Of a stretch of 64,000 bases of DNA, positions 1 through 12,956 are shown piece by piece; position 1 is the first letter of the stretch, and the number at the start of each line of letters is the position of its first letter. This DNA comes from CAYHPY01 sp964358485 (GTDB taxonomy: Bacteria > Elusimicrobiota > Elusimicrobia > UBA1565 > UBA9628): the NCBI GenBank assembly GCA_964358485.1, contig CAYHPY010000002.1:1-64000 (forward strand), read 5' to 3'. Below the pieces are notes generated by a model. It was given only the letters and a program-made list of their open reading frames with translations, was not told the DNA's origin and searched no databases. A program made the position numbers and the translations under genes.

Positions 1-3000
1 TCGGAATTTATCTGGCCGGACGCAACCGGGGGCTGATCCAATTATCGACCAACACGGTCCGGGAAGGGGCGCTGTACGGCATCGCCATCGCGACGCAAGG
101 GACGGGGACCCAGGTGTGGCTGACCTCCAACACGGTTTACGCCAAGGTGACCTCGGCCTGGAACAGCTACGGCTTCCACCTGGACGGCCTGACCACGGGG
201 GCCACCATCCAGAACAACGGAATCTTCTACCGCGGATCGGGGGCCGCGGCCTCGACCTACGGGCTCTACGCCAAGAGCGCGGCGGGGCTCCTGATCGACC
301 ATAATCGGATCGGCCAGCCGGGAGTCCTGACCGGAGGCAATTTCTCCGGGGCCTATTTCGCCGGGGTCACGGGCGCGCAGTTCAAGTTCAACGACGTCCA
401 CGGGGCGGGTTCGGGCCTGACCAACGCCTACCTCCTGGAGCTTTCGGGTTCGACGGTCGCGGTGCGCAACAACGTTTTCCTGAGCTCATTTTCCGTCACC
501 GGCGCCTCCGCCACCTTCTTGGCCAACGCCGCTTCCGGGTTCACCGCCGACTACAATGACTATTTCAGCTCGAACTCCTTCAACACCGGAGTCTGGGGCG
601 TGACGAGCGCCCAAATGACCGCCGGCTGGAACGCGCTGACCGGACAGGACGCCAATTCCATCGCGTTGCATCCCCTCTGGCATGATCCCTCGGCCGGGAC
701 CGAGGATTACCACCCCCGCTCCATGCGGGGCCGCTACAGCGTCGCGGCGCAGGGATTTGTGGGCGACGCGGCCAACTCACCCACCATCGACGCGGCCGAT
801 GGCGCCGAGGGCGCGGGCTCCGAGCCCGCTCCCAACGGTGGCCTGGCCAACCAGGGTTCCTACGGGTTGAGCGCGGAAGCCTCCAAGCCCTCCCCGGCGC
901 CGGCCGCTCCGAGCGTGGGCGCGGTTTTCGTGACCAGCGCCACTCTGAGCTACGGAGGGGTGGCTTGGTCGGACGGCTATTCCGCCGAAGCGGATTCGAT
1001 AGCGGGTTTCCCGAGCCCGATTTCCTCGACCACGGCCAATTCCGCGGCGGTGTCGCTTTCCCCGCAGGGGCTGGCTCCCAACACGACCTATTTCCTCCGG
1101 GTCGGCGCGACTTACGGGTCCAACAACAACTACGCCGCCGCGACCCCCGCCTCCACCTCCACCTTGGCCAATCCGCCGACGGGGCTTTTCCGGAATCTTT
1201 TCCTGTCCTCCGGGAGCCTGACCTGGACCGCCAACTCCAATCCCGCGGGGACCGTTTACCTGGCCCAGGTCTCCACGGACGCCTTCGCCACGGTCAACGA
1301 GTCCAGCCGGACTTTGAGCCTTTCGGCCACCTTCCAATCGCTCTTGCCCAACACGACGCATCATCTCCGCGTTCAGGCGCTCAACCACAATTCCGTCCCG
1401 AGTTCTTTCGTGACCGTTGCGGCGACCTCGACCTTGGCCGAGACCCCTCTCTACGGCCAAATCTTCGCGGTCTATTTCACGAGCGTCACCGCCAACTGGA
1501 AGGAGAGCCCGGCCAGCCCGCCCGAGGTTTCCTCCATGAGCTCGGAGGGCTACATCCTCCAGGCCTCGACGGCGCCGGATTTCAGCGGGACCGTCTTCTC
1601 CAGCGCGACCACGGTCATTTCGATGAGCACCTTGACGGTGTTCGGCCTCGGCGGCGCCACCTATTATTTCCGGCTGGGGGCGTTGAACTGGAATTCCACG
1701 CCCCATTACACCGCGATCGGGTCGACCCGGACCGCCAAAAACCTCCCGGCGGGCTGCGGCGACGGGCTGATCGTCAAGTGGGACGGAACCCAGGACGCGG
1801 CCACGATCCAGGGGGCCCTCAACGCCCTGCCGCCCTCCTTCAATACGAACATGTGCGTCGTCATCCGCGACACCATGACCTATTCGGAACAAGTGACGGT
1901 CCAGAATTTCACCAACAACGGATACCGATTGAGGATCATGGCGGATCCCTCCTACGTCAGCACGGCGCCGGTCGTCAATCCCCCCGCTTTTTCGACGGCG
2001 GCGTTCCGCGTCATGAACGCCTCGGTCACCATCGAGCATATCCTGGTCATCACGACCAATACCGTCGGATACGGGATTCGCGTGTCCTCGGCCGACGTCA
2101 CGCTGTCGAGCGTTTCGGTCGACAGCGGCGGGCGGATCTGGCTGGCGGGCGTGCGGGCCAGCACCCGAACCTTGATCACGGCCTCCTCCATCACGGTGCA
2201 AACGGCCCATGCGATTTTCGTTGACGGCTCCTCGGTCACAGTGACCCTGAGCACGGGAGCCGCGTCGGACGGTTCTTTCGCGGCCCTCTACGGGGCGGGT
2301 GTTGATTCCTTGACCGTAACCGGCGCTTTCTTGACCAATCCCGGGGGCCACGGCGTTTATCTGGCCGGGGGGTCCTACGCGCGGGTCGACCAAAGCTCGT
2401 TTGCCAGCAACACCTCCGGCTACGCGGCTCTTTATCTCTCCGGGGCGTCCTACGCGACCATCACCCGGACCCCGCTTTACAACCTGGCGGGCTGGGCGGC
2501 GGGCTTTGCCGCTCAGTCCCACCACAACACCCTGGCCCAAAGCACCATGACCGTGGACAACGGGTCGACGGCCCTGTTCATGGATTACTCCTCGTCCAAT
2601 ACCGTCACCCAAAGCCTGCTCCGCAACCCCTCGGGCCAGGCCGCCTGGATCGTGAGCGGATCCAATTTCAACCAGATCGACCGGAGCACCCTCTCGGCGG
2701 GCTCCTACAATGGCCTCTACGTGACCTGGTCGTCCTACAACGTCGTGACCCAGTCCTACCTGGAAACGGCGGGCGCCAACGCCGCCTACTTCGACACCGG
2801 GGCCAATTGGAACACCTTGAGCTGGAGTTCGGCCAGCGCCAACTGCGCCGAATGCGCGGCGGCTCGGTTAACCCAGGCCTCGTCGAACACCCTGACCCGG
2901 AACATGCTCCGCAGCCCCTCCGGCTGGGGAGCGGTGCTGGAGTTCTCCGATTACAACACGCTGAGTTGGAGCACGGCGGCGGCCGCGGGAGCGGCGAGCG

Positions 3001-6000
3001 TCGCCCTCCGGATCAGCAGTTGCGCGGGAACCGTGATTTTTGGAAACCACATCGAAGGCTCCACCGCGGCGGCCGTTTCCGGCTCCTCGCAGACGGCGCT
3101 CAACTCCAACGTCCTTGCCGCCCTGGGGGCCGCCGGGCAGGGCGTGTCCTTCGAGCCGGGAAACGCCGGACTTTCGATGTCCTCCAACGCCGTGACCGGG
3201 GGCGCGGCGGGGGCGGGGCTCTACCTCGGTTCGGGGAACTCGGGCCTGATCATGGTTTCCACCAACATTTTCCGCTCCGGCGGGCAATACGGGGTTTTCG
3301 CGGCGACCCAGGCCTCGGGGGCCTCGGTGTGGCTGACCTCCAACACCATTCATCCGACCCTTTCGGCGAGCCGGGACACATACGGGATTTATTTCGACGG
3401 CTTGGCGACGGGGGCGACCGTCCAGAACAACGGCGTCTATTACCGGGGTTCGGGCTCGATGGGCGCCTTCACCTCCTTCGCGCTCAAGGCCCGGAGCGCG
3501 CGGGGTTTGGTGATCGAGCGCAACCGCGTTTCCCAACCGGGGGTGCTCACCGGGGGGTCTTACGTCGGCGTCGATTTTATCGACGCCGACGGCTCCGTCG
3601 TGAGGTTCAATGACTTTCATGCCGCCGGCGGCGGCATGACAGACGTTTTTCTTCTCCGTTTGAGCGGTTCTTTTGGAGTGGCCGTTAAAAACAACGTTTT
3701 CCTAAGTTCCGTTTCAGTTTCCGGCTCCTCGGCGACGATCTCCATCTCCGCCGACAGCCAAAGCGGCTTCCTTTCCGACTACAACGCTTTCTTCAGCTCC
3801 AACGCCTTCAACACCGGCCTGTGGGGGCCGACCGCCTACGAGTTGGGCGGGGCGTGGTCGGCGGGCACCGGCAAGGACGCCAACTCGATCGTCGCCCATC
3901 CCCAGTGGGCCGACCCCTCGGCCGGGGTCGAGGATTTTCATCCCCGGTCCATGCTGGGCCGATGGGACCCGGCCAGCCAGGGTTTCCTGATCGACGCCGC
4001 CACTTCCCTGACCATCGACGGCGGCGATTCGGCGGAGGCCTTCGCCGTGGAGGCCGACCCGGACGGCGGGCGCGCCAACCAGGGGTCCTTCGGCGGGACG
4101 GCGGAAGCGTCCAAATCCGCGCCGCCGCCCGGCTCCCCGGCTTTGGCCGGGGTCCTGACCTCCAGCGTTACCGTGACCTTCTCGCCGGTCACCGCGGACG
4201 GCTATTCCGTTGAGGCCGCGTTGGGGGCCGATTTCTCCGGACCCGTTTCCTCGACCACCGCCAACGCGGCCGTCTCCCAGTTGAGCCCCCAGGGCTTGGC
4301 TTCCAACACCACCTACTTCGTGCGGGCGGGGGCGGTCTATGGGGCCAACGTCAACTTCTCGACCTTGACTTACTCCACCGCGACCCTGGCGGCCGCGCCG
4401 GTCTCGGCCGCCCCGGCGGTGGTGAACCTCTCTTCCGCGGCTTTGACCTGGGGCGCGGCGGGCAATCCGGGCGCGACGCTCTACGAGGCCCAGGCCTCCA
4501 CCGACAATTTCGCGACGGTCAATTTCACCAGCCGGACTTTGATGACCTCGGCCACCTTCGCCGCCCTGGCCCAAAACACGACTCATTTCCTGCGGGTGCG
4601 GGCGGTCAACCACAACGCGGTTGCGACCCTCTACGCCGTGTCGGCGGCGACGGCGACCTTGGCGGACGCTCCGGCCGGGGCGTCGGCGGGGCTGTTCTAC
4701 TCCTCGGGCAATGTCACGTGGGCGCCCTCCGGCAACCCGGCCGGGACCATTTACTACGCCGAGATTTCGACGGACAGCTACGCGACGATCAATGCGTCGA
4801 GCCGGACCTTGGACCTTTCGGCGACCTTCTTCACCCTCGTGCCCAACACGACCTACCAACTGCGGGTGCGGGCGGAGGGCCTCAGCCGGGCCTCGGCCTT
4901 CGCCTTGGCGGGCTCCTCGGCGACCAAGGCGCTGGATCCCACGGGAGCGGCTTTCGGCGGGGTGCACCTGTCCTCGGCGGGCTTGTCCTGGACGGCCAAC
5001 GGCAACCCGGCGGGGANNNNNNNNNNNNNNNNNNNNNNNNNNNNNNNNNNNNNNNNNNNNNNNNNNNNNNNNNNNNNNNNNNNNNNNNNNNNNNNNNNNN
5101 NNNNNNNNNNNNNNNNCGAACTGGACGGCCGGCGGCAACGGGGCCCCGACGCTCTACGAGGCGCAGGCGTCGACCGACGCGTTCTCGACCTTGGTCAATT
5201 CCAGCCGCACCCAGAACGCCTACGCCGATTTCTCGAACTTGACGCCCAACACCGCGTACGTCTTCCAGGTCCGGGCGCTGGGGCACAACGGAAAGTCGAC
5301 GGGATTTGCGGCCCTGCCCTCGACGACCACTTTGCTCCTTCCTCCCGGGACGGCGACGCCCGGGTTCACCATGGTGGAACTCTCCAGCGCGAGCGTCCAG
5401 TGGACCAACGGGGGCAACGGGCCGGGGACGACCTATGAAGCGGAAATCTCGACGGACGGGTTCGCGACGGTCAATTTCACCTCGGCCACGCTGAATCTTT
5501 CCGCTTATTTCGGAACGGGAGGGGCGGGTTCGGCCCTTTCCCCCAATACCACTCATTCTTTCCAGGTGCGGGCGGTCAACGGGCCCACCAACAGCGGCAA
5601 TGTCGCGCTCGGCTCAACCGCGACTTTGGCGGCCGCGCCCGTTTCGGCGGCTCCGGCGGAAGTGAATCTGTCCTCGGCGGCGATGACCTGGGGCGCGGCG
5701 GGCAATCCGGGCGCGACGCTCTACGAGGCCCAGGCCTCCACCGATAATTTCGCGACGGTCAATTTTACCAGCCGGACCTTGCTGACCTCGGCCACCTTCA
5801 CCGCCCTGGCCCAGAACACGACCCATTACCTGCGGGTGCGGGCGGTCAACCACAACGCGGTTGGGACCCTCTACGCCGTGTCGGCGGCGACGGCGACCTT
5901 GGCCGAGACGCCCACGGCGCCCGGGGCCGTCCTGTTCTACTCCTCGGCCAGCCTGACCTGGGGCGCGGGGGGCAACCCCTCGGGGACGATCTATCGGTCC

Positions 6001-9000
6001 GAAATCTCGACCGACAACTTCGCCACGATCAACGAATCGAGCCGGACTTTGAACCTCTCGACGACTTTTTTCAGCCTGGCCGTCAACACGACCCACTACC
6101 TGCGGGTGAGGGCGGAGGGTTTGAGCCGGGCGACGGCCTTCGCCGGGCCGGGGGCGGCGGCGACCAAGGCTCTGGACCCGGCGGGAGCGGCCTTCGGCGG
6201 TGTGCACCTGTCCTCGGCGGGCTTGTCCTGGACGGCCAACGGCAACCCGGCGGGGACCCTTTGGACGGCGCAGGTCTCGACCGACAATTTCGCGACGGTG
6301 AGCGCCTCGAGCCGGACCCTGAACCTGTCGGCGACTTTCTTCAGCCTGCTGTCCAACGCCACGCACTACCTGCGGGTGGGGGCGCAGGGGCACGACGGCG
6401 GCCTGTCGGGTTTCGCGGTCCTGCCCGCGACGGCGACCTTGGCGGCATTGCCGGGCTCGGCGGCGCCCAGCGGGGTGACGGGGGGAGCGGCGCGGGCGAA
6501 CTGGACGGCCGGCGGCAACGGGGCCCCGACGCTCTACGAGGCGCAGGCGTCAACCGACGCGTTCTCGACCTTGGTCAATTCCAGCCGCACCCAGAACGTC
6601 TACGCGGATTTCTCGAACTTGACTCCCAACACCGCGTACGTCTTCCAGGTCCGGGCGCTGGGGCACAACGGCGGATCGACGGGATTTACGGCCCTGCCCT
6701 CGACGACCACCTTGCTCCTGCCTCCCGGGACGGCGACGCCCGGGTTCACCACGGTGGAGCTTTCCAGCGCGAGCGTCCAGTGGACCGACGGGGGCAACGG
6801 GCCGGGGACGACTTACGCGGCGGAGGTGTCCACGGATAATTTCGCGACCATCAACTTCGCCTCGGCAACCTTGAACCTGTCCGCCTATTTCGGGACGGGA
6901 GGCGCGGGCCAACCGCTTTTTGTCAACACCACCCATCACTTCCGCGTGCGCGTGGTCAACGGCCCGTTGGTCAGCCCCTATGTGCTCATCGGTTCGACCT
7001 CCACCCTCGTCCTGGACGCGGCCGGACCCGTTCTGGGCCAAGTGGAAGCCTCTTCCATGAGCCTGGTTTGGGCGGCCAACGGCAACCCCTCAGGCACGAC
7101 CTACCAGGCCCAGGTCTCGACGGACAATTTCGCCACGGTCACCGCCTCCAGCCGGACGCTGGCGACTTCGGCCACCTTCCAATCCCTGCTGCCCGCCACG
7201 ACCCATTACCTCCGGGTGCGCGCGCTCAACCACAACGGGATCCCGTCGCTGTTTACCGCCGTCCTTTCCTCCGGGACCCGGAGCGGGGCCCCGGCCAGTC
7301 CCTTCTCGTCGGTGTACCTGACCTCGGGGGCCGTGAGCTGGGGGACGGGCGGAAACCCGGCCGGGACCACCTACTACGCCGAAATCTCCACCGACAACTT
7401 CGCCACGGTCAACGCGTCGAGCCGGACCCTGAATTTATCGGCGACCTTCTTCAGCCTCGCCGTGAACACGACCCACTACTTGAAGGTTCGGTCCGAGGGC
7501 AGCGGCGGCAATAGCGCCTTCATCCCGGCCCCCGAGGCCTCCACCTACGCCAACGACCTCGTCGGGGTGTTCTTCGCCTCCGTTGAGTCGTCCTCGGCGG
7601 GTTTCGCCTGGACCGCCAACAACCCCGCCGGGACCACCTACTACGCCCAACTTTCGACCGACTCGTTCTCGACCCTGAGCGTGTCCAGCGCCCCGGTGGG
7701 CCTGTCGGCGACTTTCTACGCCCTGGCCTCCAACGCCACCTATTACTTCCGCGTGGCCGCGGTCAACCACGGGGGGCTGGCGACGGCCTTCGCCGTCCTG
7801 CCCGCGACCGCGACCTCCGCGGCGCCGCCGGTTTCCGCCCCCCCTAGCGGCCTGGACGCCTCCGCCGTTCGGGCCAATTGGGGGGTCAACGGGAATTCCG
7901 CGCCCACTTTGTACGAGGCCCGCGTCTCAACCGACGCCTTCTCGACTTTGGTCAACTCCAGCCGCACGCAGAACGCCTACGCGGATTTCTCCAACCTGAC
8001 GCCCAATACGGCCTACGCCTTCCAGGTGCGGGCCTGGGGACACAACGGACGGGCGACGGCTTTCACGGCCCTGCCGTCGACGACCACCCTTTTGCTGGCG
8101 CCTTCGACCGCCACCCCGGCGTTCACGAGCGTCGAGGCGGCCAGCGCCACGGTCCAATGGACCTCGGGCGGCAATGGGCCGGGGACGATCTACATCGTGG
8201 AGGATTCCACCGATTCCTTCGCCACGGTCAACTTCGCTTCGACCACCCTGAACGTCTCCGCGGCTTTTGGCCCCGGAGGCGCGGGCCTTCCCCTTCGTTC
8301 CAACGCGACGCATTTTTTCCGGGTGCGCACCAACAGCGGCCCCAACTTCAGCGGCTACGTCTCCCTGGGCTCGACTTTGACCCTGGCGGGGCTTCCCGGA
8401 AGCCCCGTCGGGGTGGCGACCTTCACTCCGGCGGGGGCCGCCGCTTTCACCCTGAACTGGTCGTCGGGCACGGTCGCCGGAGGTTATAATTCCGCCGTCA
8501 CCCTCTACCGCGCTGAAATCTCCTTGGACCCCGGCTTCTCCCCCGTGGAGGATTCCTCCCAGACCTACAACCTTGCGGCCGCCTTCGGCGGCCTTCAAGC
8601 CAATCGGACCTATTACGCGCGTGTCCGGGCCGTCAACGGGACGGGAAAAGTCTCCCCCTATTTGACTCTGGGTTCGACGACCACCGCCACGACCATCCCC
8701 GGGGCCCCCGCCGGTTCGCCTTACTCGGCCGTGGGGGCCGCGAGCTTCGCGGTTTCCTGGACCGCCAACGGCAATCCCGCGGGGACGACCTACTACGCGC
8801 AGATCTCCACCAACTCCAACTTCAACACCGTTGCGGCGGCGTCGGAGACCCTCAACGCGTCCGCTATTTTCTCCGGGCTCTTCGCCAACACGACCTATTT
8901 CGCCCAAGCCGCGGCCTATTCCGGGGGGGCGGGGACCTGGACCGCCTTCACCTCCTTGAGTTCGACGGCGACTTTAGCCAACGCCCCGGCCTCCCCCGCG

Positions 9001-11544
9001 GCGGGCGGCGTCCATCTTTCCTCGGCGGGACTGGTTTGGTCGTTCAATTCCAATCCCGCGGGCACCACTTTCTACGCGGAAATCTCCACGGACTCGTTCT
9101 CCACCTTGGTGGCTTCCAGCCGGACGCTGAGCGCCTCGGCGACCTTCTTCAACCTCTTGTCCAACGCGGCCTATTCCCTGCGCGTGCGGGCGGTCAATCA
9201 CAACACGGTGCCGACGGCCTACACCGTAACGACGGCGACTTCCACGCTGACCGCCGATCCCGCCTCGGCCGGGGCGAGCGGCTTCGGAGTCTCCAGCATC
9301 ACGGCCAATTGGCTGGCCAACGGCAACGCCCCGGGAACGCTTTTCGAAGCCCGGATCTCCACCGATAATTTCTCCACCTTCAACGCCTCGAGCTTCACCT
9401 TGAACACCGGCGCGGCGTTCACGGGCCTGGGCGGCAACACCACCCATTATTTCATGGTCCGGGCGCTGGGAACCCGCAACACGACGCCGTTCACGGTCCT
9501 GCCGGCCACCATGACTTTGCTTCTGCCCCCGGCGGCGGCCGCCGCATCCTTCTCGGGCGTGGGCGTGGGGAGCGTCACCGTCCTTTGGGCCGACGGCGGC
9601 AACGGGCCGGGAACCGAGTACAACGCCCAAATCTCCTCGGACGCCTTCGGAACCTTGAACTTGAGTTCCCGGACCGCCAATCTTTACGCCCTCTTTGGTG
9701 CGGGTGGCGCCGGGGCGGCTCTCCAGCCCAATACGACCTTCACCTTCCGGGTCCAGACCATCAACAACAACAACGCCAGCGCCTTCGTCGGCCTGGGATC
9801 GACGATCACCTTGGCCGCGCCGCCGGCCGGTCTGGGCTCCTCGGCGGTGGCGGGGACCAGCGCCACCTTGAGCTGGTCGCTCAACACAAACCCCGCCTGG
9901 ACGGCGGCCGAGTTGGAGCGCTCCACCGACAACGCCGCCTACGCCATGGTCTCCTCCGGGGCGGCGGTCTCTTTCATCGACCGCGGGCTCTTGGGCTGCA
10001 CCCAATATTACTTCCGGGTGCGCAACCGCAACGGCTCGGGACTGCCGACTTCCTACAATGGCCCGGTGAATTTCACCACCTTGGCCTCCACCCCCTTGGC
10101 GCCCTCGGGCTTGAGCGCCGCGAGCCTGTCCGGCAACAAGATCGAGCTCTCCTGGGTGACCTCCCCGTCCGAGGGGATCGTCTCCTACAAGCTCTATTCC
10201 GACGCGGGCGCCGGCGCGATCAACTACGGGAGCGCCCTCGCCGTCCTGACCTCCACGGAAACCGTCTACACCACGGGAGTTCTGGCTTCCAGCGCCGCCT
10301 ACCGCTTCGGCCTGCGGGCGGTCAACCGGTGCGGGGTGGAGGAAGCCAATACCTCGGTCGTCGCCTTGGCGGCGTCCACCTCGACTTTGAGCTCCATCCG
10401 CGCCGCGGTCGCGGCGCCCACCTCGGGCCGGAAGGTCAAGGGCAACAGCCTTTCGTTGACCGCGGCCCTCGTTTCGGGCTCGGCCTCGGGCGTCCAACAG
10501 GTGGCCTTCCAGTACCGGCTTACCGGAACCGGGCCCTGGCTTTCGGTCACCGCCGCCGACGCGGAGAACCCCAATCCGGATTTGACCGAGCCCTACGGGG
10601 TCCATTGGAACGTCAACGGCCTGGCCGTCGGCTCCTACGAGGTCCGGGCCGTGGCCTACGCTTCCGGCGGGACGCCGGATTCCTCCCCGGCCGCCGTGCT
10701 TCTTCAAGCGGTCGGCGCCGCCGCCTCGGATTACGACATCAACGAGAATACCGTGGTTCTGAGCGGCGAGCCGGTGATCCAGAAAAGCCAGCTTCTGCAG
10801 AACGGGACGACCAGCACCGTTCAACTCACCGATGACGCCGGCGGGGCGACGCTTACCTTGGTCCTGCCCGTCGGCGCCCTTTCCTCGGACTCGGTGCTCT
10901 TGACCGGCGTGATGAACCCGGCCCTGCCGGCCCCGGCCCCTTCCGGACTCACCTCGATCGGCCGGGTGGTGGAAATCACCTTGGGCAACGGCCAAACGGA
11001 GCTCTCCGGCGGGAAAACCGCCGAACTCACTTTCTACTACGACGACGCCGACAACGACGGCATCGTGGATGGCACCGCGCTGAAGGTGGAGAACCTGAAA
11101 GTGTACAGCTACAGCGGCTCGGCGTGGGCCTCCGACGTCGTGACCACCCTTGACCGGGTCAACCGCAAGATCACCGGCCTGACCACCCACTTCAGCTTCT
11201 TCGCCGTGTTCGGCGCGCCCACCGCCTCGGATCTGACCCAAATTCGAATTTTCCCCAATCCCTACAAGCCCAACCGGGGAGACCCCAATCAGGGCAAGCC
11301 TTTCGACGCGGCCGACCCGACCTCGGGAATCGTATTCAAGGGCCTTCCCGCCGTCGTGACCATCAAAATTTATACGCTGACGGGGCAGTTGGTGACCCAG
11401 TTCGGCCGGGACCGGGGAACCGGATCCCTGCAGTGGGACGCCAAGAATGACAAAGGACAGAATGTGGCCTCGGGGGGCTACTTGGTCGTGATCACCAGCC
11501 CCCAGCTTAAAACCGTGGTCAAGAAGATCGCCATCATCCGATGA
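1..11544 (+). CDS. Giant secreted surface protein: beta-helix plus FN3-like repeats, C-terminal sorting domain (5' partial, contains gap)
   Basis: The frame is open from the first bases, so the start lies upstream. Reading is in the third frame up to 5016 and in the first frame after the N-gap, and the sequence continues the same repeat family across it. Domains in order: right-handed beta-helix (1-880), FN3-like units (880-1740), a second beta-helix of NosD type with many N-T and S-N-T rungs (1740-4090), then a long array of roughly 85-95-residue FN3-like units (4100-10400) sharing the signature STDNFATVNxSSRTLNLSATF. A pre-anchor beta region follows, and a final FlgD/Ig-like sorting domain with IFPNPYKP, VTIKIYTLTGQLV, WDAKNDKGQNVASGGY. 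Such C-termini direct export or surface attachment in type IX-like systems. The stop overlaps the PorV-like gene by 4 nt, so cargo and porin are probably co-translated. Ligand unknown; adhesion is an inference. Confidence 0.85.
4381..7000 (+). repeat. Higher-order tandem repeat of about 1380 bp (460 aa)
   Basis: Copy A starts at 4381 and copy B at 5621; both open with the same GGCGGCCGCGCC junction and carry the same order of FN3-like units at near-identical DNA sequence. After the gap the spacing between copies is 1380 nt (5117 matches 6497); before the gap it appears as 1240 nt because of the 100 Ns. A more diverged third copy of the later half follows at about 7873, offset by 1377 nt. The near identity explains why assembly failed here. 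Confidence 0.85.
5017..5116. other. Assembly gap (100 N)
   Basis: One hundred N bases, the usual placeholder for a scaffold join of unknown length. It lies inside copy A of the 1380-bp repeat. The reading frame changes across it, which is expected if 100 is not the true length. Confidence 0.98.
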
Positions 11545-12917
11545 GAAACTTGAAAATCTGGACCTTGGCGGGGCTGCTCCTGGCGGCGCCGGCGGCCGTC
11601 CGGGCCGAGGGGGGCTCGGCCGGGGCCGAGCCATTGGGCGCTTTGTTTTTGGACGGCAATGCCCGCCCCTCCGCCATGGGTGGAGCCTACTCCTCCCTGG
11701 CCGAGGACGCCAACGCCCTGATCTACAACCCGGCCGGCCTGGCCCGGGTGCGCAAAAACGAAGCCACTTTCATGCACAACCAGTACCTGCAGGGCCTGAC
11801 CCAGGAATACATGGCGGTCGCGACCAAATGGGGCTGGGGCGCGGCCGTCAACTACGCGCATCTGGGCAATATCACCCGGACCACGATCCGCGACCAGGAC
11901 GAAACGCTGGATAAATTCGCCCTCAGCGCCATGACGCTCTCCGGGGGCTACGGCTACACCTTTTTCGACAACCTTAGCGTCGGAGCGACGGCCAAGGTAA
12001 TCCGGGAGAGCATCGACGACGTCTCCGCGCACGCCTTCGCCGGGGACGCCGGGGTGCTGTACTCCGTGCCGGGGTACCGCGGCCTCAACCTGGGGGCGTC
12101 CTTCCAGAACATCGGCCCCCGGGTGAGATTTGATCGGGACGCCGAGCGCCTGCCGACCTTGTTTCGGGGCGGCGCGTCCTACGCCTTCAAGGTCATGGAA
12201 TACGACTCCACCGTGGCGGTGGACCTCATCAAGGATCTCCACGGCAAGGCCCGCGTCGGCCTGGGCGGGGAGACCGTGGTGGCCCGCAAGATCGCCGTGC
12301 GGGTCGGCTGGGCCAGCCGCAACGATGCCGACTACGGAGTCACCGCGGGCCTGGGTTGGCGCTTTCCCTCCTTCAACGTCGATTACGCCATCGTGCCCTT
12401 CGGGGAATTGGGCTTTACCCACCGCCTGAGCGCCACGGTCCGCTGGGGCGAGGCGAAAGTCGCCAAGGCCCGGGACCCCTGGCCCCGCAAGCCCAAGCCC
12501 GTTTTGAAGGAAGAGCCGGCCGAGGAGGAGAAGGTCTCGGACATCCCGGGCGTTTCCGAGCCCAAACCGTCCCCGCTGGACGCCCGCCCGGCCCCCGTGG
12601 CGCCCGCGGCCGTGCCGTTGACCCCCGCCGACATCCCCAAGCAGGTCAAATACCTGGAGCAGGACGGCTCCATCTCCTTCCTGGCCCAGGACATTCCCAG
12701 GGCAAAGACCGCCTACATGGAAGCCCTGCGCCTGGCCGGAACCATCGGCATGAAGGGCCCCGTCGTGGCCAACGCCTACGCGGGGCTCGGGCTCTGCCTG
12801 GTGGAGGAGGGGGACAAGGGGCGCGCCTTGCGCGCCTTCGAGCGGGGCTTGGCCGCCGGCCCCAACGCCGAGACCAAGAAGCTCATCGAGGAGCAGGTCG
12901 AGAAGCTCAAGAAGTAG
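11541..12917 (+). CDS. PorV/PorQ-family outer membrane beta-barrel protein with C-terminal TPR-like tail
   Basis: 458 aa. A signal peptide ends at AAPAAVRA (about residue 21). The segment ARPSAMGGAYSSLAEDANALIYNPAGLA is the diagnostic N-terminal motif of the PorV/PorQ (UPF0164-like) barrels, followed by alternating beta strands to about residue 310. A proline/lysine linker (about 315-370) leads to a helical TPR-like tail. In Bacteroidota PorV shuttles proteins with C-terminal sorting domains through the type IX apparatus; a similar role for the upstream giant protein is an inference from adjacency. The ATG overlaps the upstream stop (ATGA), which fixes the start. The TPR tail is an extra compared with classical PorV. 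Confidence 0.85.
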   Translation: MRNLKIWTLAGLLLAAPAAVRAEGGSAGAEPLGALFLDGNARPSAMGGAYSSLAEDANALIYNPAGLARVRKNEATFMHNQYLQGLTQEYMAVATKWGWGAAVNYAHLGNITRTTIRDQDETLDKFALSAMTLSGGYGYTFFDNLSVGATAKVIRESIDDVSAHAFAGDAGVLYSVPGYRGLNLGASFQNIGPRVRFDRDAERLPTLFRGGASYAFKVMEYDSTVAVDLIKDLHGKARVGLGGETVVARKIAVRVGWASRNDADYGVTAGLGWRFPSFNVDYAIVPFGELGFTHRLSATVRWGEAKVAKARDPWPRKPKPVLKEEPAEEEKVSDIPGVSEPKPSPLDARPAPVAPAAVPLTPADIPKQVKYLEQDGSISFLAQDIPRAKTAYMEALRLAGTIGMKGPVVANAYAGLGLCLVEEGDKGRALRAFERGLAAGPNAETKKLIEEQVEKLKK

Positions 12918-12924
12918 GGCGGCC

Positions 12925-12944
12925 GACTGTGTTCAAACACAGTC
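12925..12944. terminator. Hairpin between convergent genes
   Basis: Perfect 8-bp stem GACTGTGT / ACACAGTC with a TCAA loop, 8 nt after the PorV-like stop and 13 nt before the convergent kinase stop. No T-run follows on either strand, so a bidirectional terminator role is plausible but weakly supported. Confidence 0.45.
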
Positions 12945-12956
12945 AGACTCCGAGGC

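Noticed and set aside
777..2612. Long minus-strand open frame opposite the beta-helix/FN3 gene (also 3714-5138, 7927-8907 and 8974-11634)
   Set aside because: Low-complexity Arg/Gly-rich translation without domains; caused by GC-rich codon bias of the real plus-strand gene.
4400..9800. Regularly repeated DNA that could be mistaken for a CRISPR array
   Set aside because: Repeats are about 270 bp or 1380 bp units inside one reading frame and encode FN3-like domains; no short direct repeats with unique spacers and no cas genes.
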